Made by a program: the position numbers and the translations under genes. A stretch of 52,667 nucleotides of DNA, from NCBI RefSeq assembly GCF_002086275.1, contig NZ_MVHT01000041.1, positions 1 to 52,667 of the forward strand, read 5' to 3'. Position 1 is the first letter of the stretch; every line of letters begins with the position of its first letter. The notes below the pieces were generated by a model, which saw only the letters and a list, made by a program, of their open reading frames with translations, did not search any database and was not told the DNA's origin. This document shows, in pieces, positions 18,994 through 26,246 of the stretch. This DNA comes from Mycobacterium intermedium (GTDB lineage Bacteria > Actinomycetota > Actinomycetes > Mycobacteriales > Mycobacteriaceae).

Positions 18994-20151
18994 TCAATGT
19001 CGAGTTAAGTGATCCTTTAACTCGCCCTCTACCTGCACGTCATGGTGGATTCGGCCGGGGAGTTCGGCCAGCGGTCGGCCACCGCCACCCCACCGGCGGG
19101 CGATGATGTCGGCGGCAATCGACACCGCGGTCTCTTCCGGGGTGCGCGCCCCGAGGTCCAACCCGATCGGGCTGGCCAGCCGGCTCAACTCCGCGTCGGC
19201 CAACCCCACCTCACGCAGCCGTCGCAGGCGGTCTTCGTGGGTACGCCGCGAGCCCATCGCCCCCACGTACGCGACGTTGAGTCGCAGCGCCACCTCGAGC
19301 ACCGGAACATCGAACTTGGGATCGTGGGTGAGCACACAGATCACCGTCCGCTCGTCGATGTTGCCCGCCTCGGCCTCGGCGGCCAGATAGCGGTGTGGCC
19401 ACTCGACGACCACCTCGTCGGCGGTCGGGAAGCGGGCCGCCGTGGCGAACACCGAACGCGCGTCGCAAACGGTGACCCGATAACCGAGGAATGAACCCTG
19501 GCGAGCCACCGCCGCGGCAAAGTCGATGGCGCCGAACACCAGCATGCGCGGCCGCGGGGCAAAGCTGGATACGAACACCTCCATGCCTTCACCGCGCCGC
19601 TGCCCGTCGGCGCCGTATTCGAGGACCTCGCTGCGGCCCAACGCGAGCAGGCCCCGCGCGTCGTCGGTGACCGCGGAGTCGGCGCGCGCCGAACCCAACG
19701 TCCCCGCCGCGGTCTCCGGACGAATTACCAGGCGGCGGCCCACCCGCTGCGGATCCGGATGAGCGATCACCGTCGCGATCGCGACCGAGCGCTGCGCCGC
19801 GACATCGTCGGCCACCTCGCCGAGTTCGGGAAACGTTGCCTGGGATATGGATTCGATGAAGATGTCGATGATGCCGCCACAGGTCAGGCCGACCGCGAAG
19901 GCATCGCCGTCGCTGATCCCATACCGTTCCAGCCGTGGCTCACCGCCGCCCATCACCTCGGTGGCGAGTTCGTAGACGGCGCCCTCCACGCAGCCGCCCG
20001 AGACCGACCCGCTCACCGAACCGTCCGGCGCGACCACCATCGAGGCGCCCGGCGGCCGCGGCGCCGAACGCAGCGTCCGCACCACCGTGCCCACGCCGGC
20101 CGTGTCGCCGGCACGCCAGACCGACATGAGCTCGGCCAACACGTCACGCAC
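18994..20151 (-). CDS. XdhC/CoxF-family protein, first gene of the cox operon (Rv0376c-like)
   Basis: The 385-residue protein has an XdhC/CoxI domain (SAPRPPGASMVV, SGSVSGGCVEGAVYE) at the N-terminus and a Rossmann XdhC_C domain (VCVLTHDPKFDVPVLEVAL, YVGAMGSRRTHEDRL) at the C-terminus. It probably handles molybdenum cofactor for the CO dehydrogenase encoded next. The GTG at 20151 begins MRDVLAELMSVWRAGDTAG, typical of the family; a second GTG at 20139 is an alternative. The frame continues to 20775, but that part is antisense to the LysR gene and is spurious. Only 45 bp separate it from the divergent LysR start. Confidence 0.88.
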   Translation of the reverse strand: MRDVLAELMSVWRAGDTAGVGTVVRTLRSAPRPPGASMVVAPDGSVSGSVSGGCVEGAVYELATEVMGGGEPRLERYGISDGDAFAVGLTCGGIIDIFIESISQATFPELGEVADDVAAQRSVAIATVIAHPDPQRVGRRLVIRPETAAGTLGSARADSAVTDDARGLLALGRSEVLEYGADGQRRGEGMEVFVSSFAPRPRMLVFGAIDFAAAVARQGSFLGYRVTVCDARSVFATAARFPTADEVVVEWPHRYLAAEAEAGNIDERTVICVLTHDPKFDVPVLEVALRLNVAYVGAMGSRRTHEDRLRRLREVGLADAELSRLASPIGLDLGARTPEETAVSIAADIIARRWGGGGRPLAELPGRIHHDVQVEGELKDHLTRH

Positions 20152-20196
20152 GCCTCTTAAGGTAGGCCAACCCGGCAACCGAAGTAATGTGGTCGC

Positions 20197-21171
20197 ATGA
20201 CTCCGGCTCAACTTCGGGCCTATTCGGCGGTGGTGCGACTGGGCTCGGTACGGGCCGCCGCCACGGAACTCGGCATGTCCGACGCCGGAATATCGATGCA
20301 CGTCGCCGCGCTGCGCAAAGAACTCGACGATCCGCTGTTCACTCGGACCGGCGCCGGGCTGGCGTTCACCCCCGGCGGGCTGCGGCTGGCCAGCCGCGCG
20401 GTGGAAATCCTTGGCCTGCAACAGCAGACGGCGATCGAGGTGACCGAGGCCGCGCATGGCCGCCGGTTGCTGCGCATCGCCGCGTCGAGCACCTTCGCCG
20501 AGCATGCCGCACCGGGCCTGATCGAGCTGTTCTCGTCGCGGGCCGATGACCTCTCGGTCGAACTCAGCGTGCACCCGACGAGCCGATTCCGCGATCTGAT
20601 CTGCTCGCGCGCCGTCGACATCGCCATCGGCCCGGCCGCTGAAAGCTCGGCAACTTCCTATGGTTCCGACGGTTCGATCTTCGTCCGGCCCTTCTTGAAG
20701 TATCAGATCATCACCGTCGCGGCACCCAACGGCCCTCTGGCGGCAGGCTTTCCGACACCCGCACAGCTGCGCCACGAACAGTGGATGCTCGGCCCGTCGG
20801 CCGGCATCGCGGACGGCGAGATCGCAACCATGTTGCGCGACTTGGCAATTCCTGAGTCACAGCAACGTATCTTCCAAAGCGACGCCGCCGCGCTCGAGGA
20901 GGTGCAGCGCGTCGGCGGGGCGACCTTGAGCATCGGCTTCGCCGTCGCCAAGGACCTCGCTGCCGGGCGGTTGGTGCATGTGAACGGTCCCGGCCTGGAC
21001 AAATCCGGCGAGTGGTGCGCGGCGACCCTGCCGCCGTCCGCCCGGCAACCCGCGGTGTCCGAGCTCGTCCGCTTCATCACCACGCCCCGGTGTATCCAGG
21101 CGATGATCAGGGGCAGCGGAGTTGGCGTGACGAGGTTTCGGCCGAAGGTTCACGTCACGCTGTGGAGTTGA
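20197..21171 (+). CDS. LysR-family transcriptional regulator, divergent to the cox operon (Rv0377-like)
   Basis: The 324-residue regulator has an N-terminal winged helix-turn-helix (about residues 3-60, with SVRAAATELGMSDAGISMHVAALRKEL) and a periplasmic-binding-protein-like effector domain. Its start lies 45 bp from the start of the XdhC gene that opens the cox operon, so it most likely controls that operon and itself from the shared region. No clear T-N11-A palindrome could be fixed there. The effector is unknown. Confidence 0.9.
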   Translation: MTPAQLRAYSAVVRLGSVRAAATELGMSDAGISMHVAALRKELDDPLFTRTGAGLAFTPGGLRLASRAVEILGLQQQTAIEVTEAAHGRRLLRIAASSTFAEHAAPGLIELFSSRADDLSVELSVHPTSRFRDLICSRAVDIAIGPAAESSATSYGSDGSIFVRPFLKYQIITVAAPNGPLAAGFPTPAQLRHEQWMLGPSAGIADGEIATMLRDLAIPESQQRIFQSDAAALEEVQRVGGATLSIGFAVAKDLAAGRLVHVNGPGLDKSGEWCAATLPPSARQPAVSELVRFITTPRCIQAMIRGSGVGVTRFRPKVHVTLWS

Positions 21172-21242
21172 TGCGCCGCCTCTGCCCTGACCCTCGAAAA
21201 CGCTCGGTCCGTTTTCGCCGCTGAAGCTATACGCTTGCCCCC

Positions 21243-21458
21243 ATGAGCGTGTACAAGGTGATCGACATCATCGGCACCAGCCCCACCTCGTGGGAGCATG
21301 CCGCGACGGAGGCGGTGGAACGCGCGCGGTCCAGTGTCGACGACATCCGGGTTGCCCGGGTCATCGAGCAGGACATGGCCGTGGACTCCTCCGGCAGGAT
21401 CACCTTCCGCATCAAGCTGGAGGTGTCGTTCAAGATGCGGCCCGCAAGACCCCAGTAG
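21243..21458 (+). CDS. Dodecin-family flavin-binding protein (Rv0379-like)
   Basis: This complete 71-residue protein (MSVYKVIDIIGTSPTSWEHA...) matches dodecins, small proteins that assemble into hollow dodecamers and bind FMN, riboflavin or CoA. The Trp in SPTSWEHAA stacks on the flavin in the family. The M. tuberculosis counterpart is listed as secE2, which is misleading: the protein is soluble and has no SecE-type membrane helix. It converges with the RNA methyltransferase gene. Confidence 0.92.
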   Translation: MSVYKVIDIIGTSPTSWEHAATEAVERARSSVDDIRVARVIEQDMAVDSSGRITFRIKLEVSFKMRPARPQ

Positions 21459-21473
21459 CCGCGCTCGTTCCGC

Positions 21474-22136
21474 TCACCACGCGCGGCCCAGGTCCGCGTG
21501 TTGCCGGACCCAAGCGTGCATCGCGATCCCGGCGGCGACGCCGGCGTTGATGCTGCGCGTCGATCCGAACTGGGCGATCGACACCGTGATCGCCGCGCCC
21601 GCCCGGGTGTCGTCGGTGATGCCGGGCCCTTCCTGACCGAAGACCAACAGGCAATCGCGCGGCAGCTGCGTCTCTTCCAGGCGCGCCGCCCCGGGAATGT
21701 TGTCCACCGCCACCACGGTCAACCCGGCGTCCGCCGCGAAGTCCAGCAACTGCGCGGTGGTGTCGTGGTGACGCAGGCGCTGATAGCGGTCGGTGACCAT
21801 GGCGCCGCGGCGATTCCAGCGTCGACGGCCGACGATGTGCACGGTGTCGACGGCAAAAGCGTTGGCGGTGCGCACCACCGAACCGATGTTGGCGTCGTGG
21901 CCGAAGTTTTCGATCGCCACGTGCAGCCGATGCCGACGGGTGTCGATATCGGCGACGATAGCCTCGCGGGTCCAGTACCGATACTCATCGACGACATTGC
22001 GAGTATCGCCTTCACGCAACAGGATTGGGTCGTACCGCGGGTCGTCCGGCAGATCACCCTGCCACGGCCCGACGCCCCCGCCGGACACCCCCCACTCGGT
22101 GGGGCCGGGTTCGCCGGGTTCGCCGGGTTCGGTCAC
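21474..22136 (-). CDS. SpoU/TrmH-family RNA 2'-O-methyltransferase (Rv0380c-like)
   Basis: The protein has 220 residues if it starts on the GTG at 22136, whose bases overlap the TGA of the upstream lipoprotein gene (GTGA). The SPOUT knotted domain is clear: NFGHDANIGSVVRTANAF (motif 1), LVFGQEGPGI (motif 2) and SIAQFGSTRSINAGVAAGIAMHAW (motif 3). It would methylate a ribose in tRNA or rRNA using S-adenosylmethionine; the target is not predictable. The N-terminal ~25 residues hold three GEP repeats from a 9-bp tandem repeat, and the M. tuberculosis protein is shorter, so a later start is possible. Confidence 0.85.
   Translation of the reverse strand: MTEPGEPGEPGPTEWGVSGGGVGPWQGDLPDDPRYDPILLREGDTRNVVDEYRYWTREAIVADIDTRRHRLHVAIENFGHDANIGSVVRTANAFAVDTVHIVGRRRWNRRGAMVTDRYQRLRHHDTTAQLLDFAADAGLTVVAVDNIPGAARLEETQLPRDCLLVFGQEGPGITDDTRAGAAITVSIAQFGSTRSINAGVAAGIAMHAWVRQHADLGRAW
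22105..22131. repeat. Three perfect 9-bp tandem repeats
   Basis: The unit ccgggttcg occurs three times in a row at 22105-22113, 22114-22122 and 22123-22131. In the leftward frame this encodes repeated Gly-Glu-Pro at the N-terminus of the SpoU methyltransferase. Copy number may vary between strains. Confidence 0.85.
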
Positions 22137-23029
22137 TGCGATGTCCACAGCCCGGCGTGCGTGCCCACCACGGCGATGGTCGCGTACAACAACGCGTCAT
22201 TGATCTCACCCTGGGTGCACAGCGATGCGTTGACCTGCACGGAATCCCGTGACGCGTCGGGCAGGATCAACACCGACGATCCGTACTTCGAACAGGCCGC
22301 GTTCAGGCCGCGCCCGGGCAGCGTCGGCGTGGCCAGCAACATCAAGGGACCGCCGCGGGCCGCCGACTCGTCGGCGTAGCGAGCCGCGACGCCGCTGGCA
22401 TCAAGCCCCAGCAGCATGTAGCCGTTGCCGGTGAAGGCCGCCGGGTCGCCGAGCTGAGGCTGGGTCACCGGCTTGCCGTCGGCGCGCCATGCCTCCACGC
22501 TCGTGGTCTTCACCACCAGGCCGGTGTCGTTCTGGTTCGTCGGCAGCAGCCCCACCGGGAACGCGGCCGGGTAGGCGGCGGCGGTGTTCGGGATACGGTC
22601 ACCCGGCGAGTAGGCGTAGACGCCGCGCACCGCGGCGCGGTCCTTCAACGGGCCCAGGCAGACGGTCCCGGTGAGCCGGTCTGGAGGCGCCGACAGGGGC
22701 GAGGTGACGTCAGCGACGCGGTTCAACGCGTCGCCGCAGCTGCCGAGCCCGGTGGCCTCCAGCGGGTGCGACAGCGCACCGTAGAGGCCGAACCGGATTT
22801 CTTCGGGCTTGGCGTGCCATACCTTCGGGTCGGTGGGGGCGGCGTCGACGTCGATCAGCAGGTAGTCGTCGTCCCAGCGCATATTCGCCACCGACATGTT
22901 CCAGCCCAGGACCGCAAGCGATTCGCCGAACCGGGCTTCCTGGGCGCCGTAGATGCGACGGGGTTGATCCGAACGCGAGCACCCCACCGCGCATGCAATC
23001 GCCAGGACGATCACCAGGAGTGTGCGCAC
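22133..23029 (-). CDS. Putative lipoprotein (Rv0381c-like)
   Basis: The 298-residue protein has a type II signal peptide: MRTLLVIVLAIACAVGC with lipobox AVGC at residue 17, so it is likely lipid-anchored on the outer face of the plasma membrane. The mature part contains four further Cys residues and no domain that I recognise. The function is unknown. It lies 10 bp after pyrE and is coupled to the methyltransferase gene, all in the ttfA-pyrE operon. Confidence 0.8.
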   Translation of the reverse strand: MRTLLVIVLAIACAVGCSRSDQPRRIYGAQEARFGESLAVLGWNMSVANMRWDDDYLLIDVDAAPTDPKVWHAKPEEIRFGLYGALSHPLEATGLGSCGDALNRVADVTSPLSAPPDRLTGTVCLGPLKDRAAVRGVYAYSPGDRIPNTAAAYPAAFPVGLLPTNQNDTGLVVKTTSVEAWRADGKPVTQPQLGDPAAFTGNGYMLLGLDASGVAARYADESAARGGPLMLLATPTLPGRGLNAACSKYGSSVLILPDASRDSVQVNASLCTQGEINDALLYATIAVVGTHAGLWTSQ

Positions 23030-23039
23030 GGCAGGTGGC

Positions 23040-23573
23040 CTAGCTCAGCCCCAGATCGGCAAGGCCCAGCACGCTGCGATACGGCAAACCTTCGGCTTGG
23101 ATCGCCTCGGCGGCGCCGGTGGCGCGGTCCACCACGGTGGCCACCCCGATCACCTCGCCGCCGGCTTCTTGAACGGCGTGTACCGCCGTCAGCGCCGAAT
23201 TGCCCGTCGTGCTGGTGTCTTCCACCACCAGCACCCGCTGACCGGAAACTTCGGAGCCTTCGATAAGTCGTTGCAGGCCATGAGTTTTCGCCGCCTTGCG
23301 CACCACGAACGCGTCGATCGGACGGCCCGGCGCGTGCATGATGGCCGTCGCCACCGGATCCGCACCGAGTGTCAGGCCGCCGACCACCGAGTAGTCCCAG
23401 TCCTGAGTCAGTTCGCGCATCAACCGGCCGATCAGCGCCGACGCGCGGTGGTGCAGGGTGGCGCGACGCAGGTCGACGTAATAGTCGGCTTCCTTGCCCG
23501 ACGACAGCGTGACGCGGCCATGCACCACCGACAGCCGCCGCACCAGATCCGTCAACTCCTCGCGTTCGGTCAT
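23040..23573 (-). CDS. pyrE: Orotate phosphoribosyltransferase
   Basis: PyrE joins orotate and PRPP to form orotidine 5'-phosphate in pyrimidine synthesis. The protein has 177 residues from the ATG at 23573; eight more codons are open to 23597 but overlap the upstream SDR gene. The PRPP-binding motif VLVVEDTSTTGNSA is near residue 113, with the catalytic loop VVRKAAKTHG near residue 90. The start lies 4 bp after the SDR stop. Confidence 0.95.
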   Translation of the reverse strand: MTEREELTDLVRRLSVVHGRVTLSSGKEADYYVDLRRATLHHRASALIGRLMRELTQDWDYSVVGGLTLGADPVATAIMHAPGRPIDAFVVRKAAKTHGLQRLIEGSEVSGQRVLVVEDTSTTGNSALTAVHAVQEAGGEVIGVATVVDRATGAAEAIQAEGLPYRSVLGLADLGLS

Positions 23574-23577
23574 AGGC

Positions 23578-24351
23578 TCAGGTGCGGCCACTACCACTCC
23601 CGAATCTCTTGGTTAAAGCCCGCGTCAGCCGTCGTGGCATCGCCCGCCCAGCGGCGACCAAGTACTTGTACTGCACGCTCGGAATGCTAAGCACCTTGCC
23701 GCGCGCCACGTCGGCCAGGCTCTCGCTGACCACGTCGTCAACCTCGAGCCAAAGGAACGACGGCACTGAGGTCATATCGATCCCCGCCCGGCTGTGAAAC
23801 TCCGTGTGCACGTAGCCCGGACAAACGGCGTGCACGCCAACGCCGGTGCCCTGCAAGCTATTTGAAAGGCCTTCGGTGAACGAGATCACCCACGCCTTGG
23901 ATGCCGCGTAGGTCGAACCGCGCCCGGGCAGCAGGCCCGCGACGCTGGCGATGTTGATGACGGTGCCGGCCCCGGCCTCCAGCATCGGCGGCAACGCGGC
24001 CCGGGTGAGGTGCATGACGGCGGTGACGTTGACGTCGAGCTGCTTCTGCAGCTGGGCCGGATCGGACTCCCAGAACTCGCCGGATGTGCCGAAACCGGCG
24101 TTGTTGACCAGTACCCGAACGCCTTCGGCGAGCCGATCGCAGACTTTGTCGCGGTCGGCGGCTTGGGCCAGGTCGGCGGACAGGATTTCGATGTTCCCCC
24201 CGTGAACGGCCAGTTCCCCCGCCAACTCCTCCAACCGGCCGGCGTCGCGGGCGACGAGCACGAGGTCGTAGCCATCGCGGGCGTAACGACGTGCATAGCC
24301 GGCGCCAATGCCCGAGGTGGGCCCAGTAATCAACGCAACAGGACGAGGCAT
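23578..24351 (-). CDS. Short-chain dehydrogenase/reductase
   Basis: The 257-residue SDR starts at the ATG at 24351 (MPRPVALITG). NAD(P)-binding motif TGPTSGIG is near residue 10, NNAG near residue 84, and the catalytic Ser and YxxxK (YAASK) at about residues 137-156. A C-terminal basic segment (AAGRAMPRRLTRALTKRF) is typical of mycobacterial membrane-associated SDRs acting on lipids. The substrate is unknown. It sits between ttfA and pyrE with 7 and 4 bp gaps. From memory, M. tuberculosis lacks this gene at this place. Confidence 0.9.
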   Translation of the reverse strand: MPRPVALITGPTSGIGAGYARRYARDGYDLVLVARDAGRLEELAGELAVHGGNIEILSADLAQAADRDKVCDRLAEGVRVLVNNAGFGTSGEFWESDPAQLQKQLDVNVTAVMHLTRAALPPMLEAGAGTVINIASVAGLLPGRGSTYAASKAWVISFTEGLSNSLQGTGVGVHAVCPGYVHTEFHSRAGIDMTSVPSFLWLEVDDVVSESLADVARGKVLSIPSVQYKYLVAAGRAMPRRLTRALTKRFGSGSGRT

Positions 24352-24358
24352 GGCGCGA

Positions 24359-25225
24359 TCAGTGGCGGTAGTTCGAGGCCTGCTGGCCGTTGTGGCCGTT
24401 ACGTCCGGACGGCGGTTGACGACGCTCGCCGGCGGACCGGCCTTCGTCACGACGGACCGGCTCGGCCGCCCGGCGGGCGGGGTCGGGGAGCACGCCGGCG
24501 GCGGGGTCCGGCTGGGAGCGCCGCGGCGGGAGTTCGGCGCGGCCGGCCGGTGCCAGTGGTCGACCCGGCGCGGTGGCGCGGGGCACCGGCTCTCCCGCTT
24601 CGGCAGGGCTGTCGGCGGGCAGTGGCGGCAGCACCCGCAGCAAGTCGTTGAACTGGCGCACGGTCCGCAGACCCTCGTCCCACTGGGACCTGGTACTTGA
24701 GATCGGCATGCTGACCAACGTCCAGTGCGGCTCGTTCCACATGATTTCGGCGCAGTCGGGCGCGGTGTGTGCGAAGGTCACCATGCGGCGGTCGCAGGCC
24801 CGCCGGGCCGCGTCCAGATTGGTGGAGTAGACCATGCGTGGACCGATGGCGCCCAGCAGCCAAATGTCGTTTTCCCGAGGCTCTTTGAGCCCTTTGAGCC
24901 GCAGGTCGACGACGACGTTGGTGCCCACCTTGCGGTGCAACGCGATCACCGTGGCGACCTCGTCCAGGTCGAAGATGTAGACCGCTTCACCACGGATCTG
25001 ACCCAGCACGACGTTCTGGGCGGGGACATCGCCCACGGTCGACATCACTCCGCGCGTCCAGCGCTGCAGAATGTCGTTGGATTCGCGCTCGTAGTCGAAC
25101 CCGTGGGAGCGCGCCCAAGACCTCCGCCGACGGCTGCGCCCCCGGCGTTTATCGATGTCGACATATAGCAACACCGACGCGCCGACGAAGCACAGCGCGG
25201 ACAGGGTGAACCAAAGCGGGACCAT
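24359..25225 (-). CDS. ttfA: TtfA, trehalose monomycolate transport factor (Rv0383c-like)
   Basis: The 288-residue protein has one N-terminal membrane helix (LWFTLSALCFVGASVLLYVDI), a basic stop-transfer patch, a folded domain of about residues 40-200, and a disordered Pro/Arg/Gln-rich tail. It corresponds to Rv0383c/MSMEG_0736, reported as TtfA, an essential partner of the mycolate flippase MmpL3. That function is from literature, not visible in the sequence. It is the first gene of a five-gene leftward operon. Confidence 0.82.
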   Translation of the reverse strand: MVPLWFTLSALCFVGASVLLYVDIDKRRGRSRRRRSWARSHGFDYERESNDILQRWTRGVMSTVGDVPAQNVVLGQIRGEAVYIFDLDEVATVIALHRKVGTNVVVDLRLKGLKEPRENDIWLLGAIGPRMVYSTNLDAARRACDRRMVTFAHTAPDCAEIMWNEPHWTLVSMPISSTRSQWDEGLRTVRQFNDLLRVLPPLPADSPAEAGEPVPRATAPGRPLAPAGRAELPPRRSQPDPAAGVLPDPARRAAEPVRRDEGRSAGERRQPPSGRNGHNGQQASNYRH

Positions 25226-25368
25226 CGGTGAACAGCCTATCTGTTGCCGGCGGGTAACACAGAATCCGACCTGGTCACAACCAAATTAAGGTTTGCTGGT
25301 CTGGAATCGACAGCGACGCCCCCGACAGTGACATCCAGATACTTCCAGACGACCTCCAGGAGCCGACC

Positions 25369-26181
25369 GTGCCCTACGAAGAATATGAGCTCATCCGCAT
25401 CGCCGTCGACCACGGCATATGCCGGGCGACGATCGACAATCCGCCGATCAACCTGCTGGATGTGCCGCTGATAGCAGAGATCGGCCGCCTCACCGAGGAG
25501 GTCGCGGCCGACGACGAAGTGCGCGTGCTGGTCGTCGACTCGGCCGACCCGAAAATCTTCGTCGCGCACGCCGACGTCGGGCTGATCATGGACCTACCCG
25601 CCGACGACACCGCGCTGCACGACGACCTGTCGCCGTTTCACCTCGCCATGGAGCGTTTCCGCACGCTGCCGAAGGCAACCATCGCGGTCATCGAGGGCGT
25701 CTGCCGCGGTGGCGGCAGCGAGTGGGCGATGGCGTTCGACATGCGGTACGCCGCACTCGGCAAGGCGGTCTTCGGCCAGCCGGAGGTGGCGGTGGGGATC
25801 ATTCCTGGCGGTGGCGGCACGCAGCGGCTGCCGAGGCTGGTCGGCCGGGGTCGGGCGCTGGAGGTGATTCTCGGCGGCATGGACGTCGACGCGGCGACGG
25901 CCGAAGCCTGGGGATACGTCGACCGAGCGCTGCCGGCGGAACAGCTGCGACGGTTCGTCGACAGACTGGCGGGCCGGATCGCGTCGTTTCCGGCCTTTGC
26001 CATCGCGAACGCCAAACGCGCCGTCGATGCGGCCCTGCAAGACGGCGACATAGCCACCGGACTGCGGGTCGAAGATCAACTGTTCCGCGAAACCCTCGCC
26101 CAACCCGAGGCCCGCCAGCGACTGCAGGCGGTCATCGACGCCGGCGCCCAGACGCGGGCCTTCGAGTTAGGCGATCGCTAG
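25369..26181 (+). CDS. Enoyl-CoA hydratase/isomerase family protein
   Basis: The 270-residue crotonase-fold protein has both catalytic acids of true hydratases: Glu in GGGSEWAMAFD and Glu in FGQPEVAVGIIPGGGGTQRLPR. The oxyanion-hole region (AHADVGLI) is less typical than the usual FSAGAD. It likely adds water to a trans-2-enoyl-CoA or a related substrate. The GTG at 25369 follows AGGAG at good distance. It is divergent from ttfA and convergent with clpB, with a terminator hairpin between. Confidence 0.88.
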   Translation: MPYEEYELIRIAVDHGICRATIDNPPINLLDVPLIAEIGRLTEEVAADDEVRVLVVDSADPKIFVAHADVGLIMDLPADDTALHDDLSPFHLAMERFRTLPKATIAVIEGVCRGGGSEWAMAFDMRYAALGKAVFGQPEVAVGIIPGGGGTQRLPRLVGRGRALEVILGGMDVDAATAEAWGYVDRALPAEQLRRFVDRLAGRIASFPAFAIANAKRAVDAALQDGDIATGLRVEDQLFRETLAQPEARQRLQAVIDAGAQTRAFELGDR

Positions 26182-26195
26182 GTTGGTCAGCAGAT

Positions 26196-26234
26196 GCGAA
26201 AGCGCCCCAAACCATCGGTTCGGGGCGCTTTCGC
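26196..26234. terminator. Hairpin terminator between the enoyl-CoA hydratase gene and clpB
   Basis: Perfect 13-bp GC-rich arms at 26196-26208 (gcgaaagcgcccc) and 26222-26234 (ggggcgctttcgc) surround a 13-nt loop. It lies 14 bp after the rightward stop and 12 bp before the clpB stop, so it can serve both convergent genes. There is no long U-tract, as is common in mycobacteria. Confidence 0.8.
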
Positions 26235-26246
26235 GAGTTGTCTCGG

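Noticed and set aside
20152..20775. N-terminal extension of the XdhC frame
   Set aside because: This stretch is antisense to the LysR gene and lacks XdhC similarity; the family N-terminus begins at the GTG at 20151.
21243..21458. SecE2 preprotein translocase subunit
   Set aside because: The sequence is dodecin-like and soluble; it has no membrane helix.
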